A DNA stretch of 43,366 bases from JAZDFC01 sp043808235. GTDB taxonomy: Bacteria; Bacteroidota; Ignavibacteria; Ignavibacteriales; Melioribacteraceae. Location: positions 1 to 43,366 of the forward strand of contig JAZDFC010000015.1 of the NCBI GenBank assembly GCA_043808235.1, written 5' to 3'. The notes under the pieces were generated by a model. It did no database searches and was not told the DNA's origin. It worked only from the letters and a program-made list of their open reading frames with translations. The position numbers and the translations under genes were made by a program. Shown one piece after another: positions 42,604 to 43,366 of this stretch (the first letter of the stretch is position 1; every line of letters starts with the position of its first letter).

Positions 42604-43314
42604 ATGATAGAATATAGCAAAACCTTATTAGCAACAAATATTATGATAATCCTATTACTTTCAAGTAACTATATTCAAGGAACTAGATCAACAATTTACT
42701 CCTCAAATGAAAATATCAATAAAGAGAATCAGGATTCATCCTTTATGTTTATAATCTCGCCAAATTTATCACTAAATATGACTCAAGGGGGTAAAGATGT
42801 TGACAGATATGATATGTGCTTAATGTATGGTTTGAATCTAATGTTTGAATATGATAATAATTTACTAATTGAATTTGGATTCTCGATTTCACCGTTAAAG
42901 ATAAAAAGTGAGTTTATATCTCAATATATTCATGGACCATATGGAGAAGATATAGATAATGTGGAAATTGAAGAAACAGAAACGAATGATACCAGAATAT
43001 TAATAGGAATAAAATATTTGTTGCCTTCTAATAAATTATTAGGTCAATTATATTTAAGATTGGGTGGATGTGTAAATATTAGGGGGAACTCGAAAGTATC
43101 CTATAAAACCGATACTGACTGGGCTCATTATAGTGGAAACATTGAAGTTATCGATGGAAATAATGTATTTGGTATAAACGCGGGAGTTGGATTTATGATT
43201 TTAGTAAATAATAATATTGCTTTTGATTTGCTTGTTAACGCAAATATGTTATTTCAGGAGAACAACTCATCAATATGGTTACAACCCGGACTAGGTATAA
43301 AATTTATTTTTTAA
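42604..43314 (+). CDS. Predicted outer-membrane beta-barrel protein
   Basis: Protein of 236 aa. The N-terminus has a hydrophobic stretch (LLATNIMIILLLSSNYIQG) that can serve as a signal peptide. The rest alternates polar and hydrophobic residues in about eight strands (MFIISPNLSLNMTQG, YGLNLMFEYDNNLLIEFGFS, TRILIGIKYLL, LYLRLGGCVNIRG, VFGINAGVGFMIL, IAFDLLVNANMLF, SIWLQPGLGIKFIF). It ends in phenylalanine, the usual last residue of outer-membrane barrels recognised by BamA. This resembles small OmpW/OmpX-like or porin-family barrels, but no exact family can be named. It may be cargo of the element. Very AT-rich, weak ribosome-binding site. Confidence 0.75.
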   Translation: MIEYSKTLLATNIMIILLLSSNYIQGTRSTIYSSNENINKENQDSSFMFIISPNLSLNMTQGGKDVDRYDMCLMYGLNLMFEYDNNLLIEFGFSISPLKIKSEFISQYIHGPYGEDIDNVEIEETETNDTRILIGIKYLLPSNKLLGQLYLRLGGCVNIRGNSKVSYKTDTDWAHYSGNIEVIDGNNVFGINAGVGFMILVNNNIAFDLLVNANMLFQENNSSIWLQPGLGIKFIF

Positions 43315-43322
43315 TTTACGAT

Positions 43323-43366
43323 ATGAGTTTAAATGAACAAAAACAATTATTACAGCATGAAATAAT
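43323..43366 (+). CDS. Start of an ORF cut by the window edge
   Basis: An ATG 9 bases after the barrel gene's stop opens a frame (MSLNEQKQLLQHEI) that is still open at the right edge. The polar, helical start is plausible for a protein, and the close spacing fits an operon, but there is no Shine-Dalgarno site and too little sequence to identify it. Confidence 0.4.
   Translation, partial: MSLNEQKQLLQHEI

Noticed and set aside
36238..43366. A second copy of the tRNA-Ser 3' end as right attachment site
   Set aside because: I looked for GGTTCGAATCCC-like text and did not see it; the right end is probably outside the window.

Overview
The window looks like chromosomal DNA from a free-living member of the Ignavibacteria / Bacteroidota-Chlorobiota group. 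The main reasons are several secreted proteins with the type IX secretion (T9SS) C-terminal sorting domain in its Ignavibacteria style (NYPNPFNP..., VYDLLGREV, GxYEVxFDA, SGVYFYxLQTG), a bshA gene for bacillithiol, AT-rich DNA with sparse Shine-Dalgarno sites, and a perfect Bacteroidota-type promoter (TTTG-N19-TAnnTTTG) in front of a tRNA gene. The taxon is an inference; no rRNA gene is present.

Layout. (1) 1-5.4 kb: a broken T9SS tail next to a 32-bp palindrome, then two tandem DUF3160 secreted proteins. (2) 5.7-12.5 kb: sugar and nucleotide-sugar genes. A HAD phosphatase, RfbD and a PfkB kinase form one minus-strand operon; bshA is on the plus strand; ugd, rfbC and galE form a second minus-strand operon. 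Together they suggest surface polysaccharide precursor supply. (3) 12.6-17 kb: a MarR regulator converging on two paralogous RsbRD-N-like proteins across a bidirectional terminator, then a T9SS-tailed protein, a small PH-like protein and a GIY-YIG/DUF4357 protein. (4) 17.5-23.3 kb: a lipoprotein trypsin-like protease with a cytoplasmic zinc ribbon, a DUF433/DUF5615 toxin-antitoxin pair whose toxin is frameshifted, a protein of ten 26-residue repeats, and a T9SS-secreted subtilase. (5) 23.4-29.9 kb: an SGNH/TPR membrane protein, a secreted GH13 amylase, and a carbamoyltransferase-SxtJ-DUF5989 operon. (6) 30.3-36 kb: two lipoprotein hydrolases (beta-lactamase fold and Ntn fold) and a large beta-propeller sensor histidine kinase.

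(7) From 36.15 kb to the right edge: tRNA-Ser(TGA), then what looks like an integrative element. It has tandem 11-bp repeats beside the tRNA end, a tyrosine recombinase, two small excisionase-like HTH proteins, and three proteins I do not recognise (213, 259 and 669 aa). Just upstream of the 669-aa gene, and overlapping its ribosome-binding site, is a strictly 31-bp-periodic tandem repeat with a small dyad at each junction. Beyond it lie a 48-aa cysteine-rich ORF, a beta-barrel-like protein and the start of one more ORF. No right attachment site was seen, so the element probably runs past the window. This repeat-plus-orphan-gene module is the best candidate here for something undescribed.
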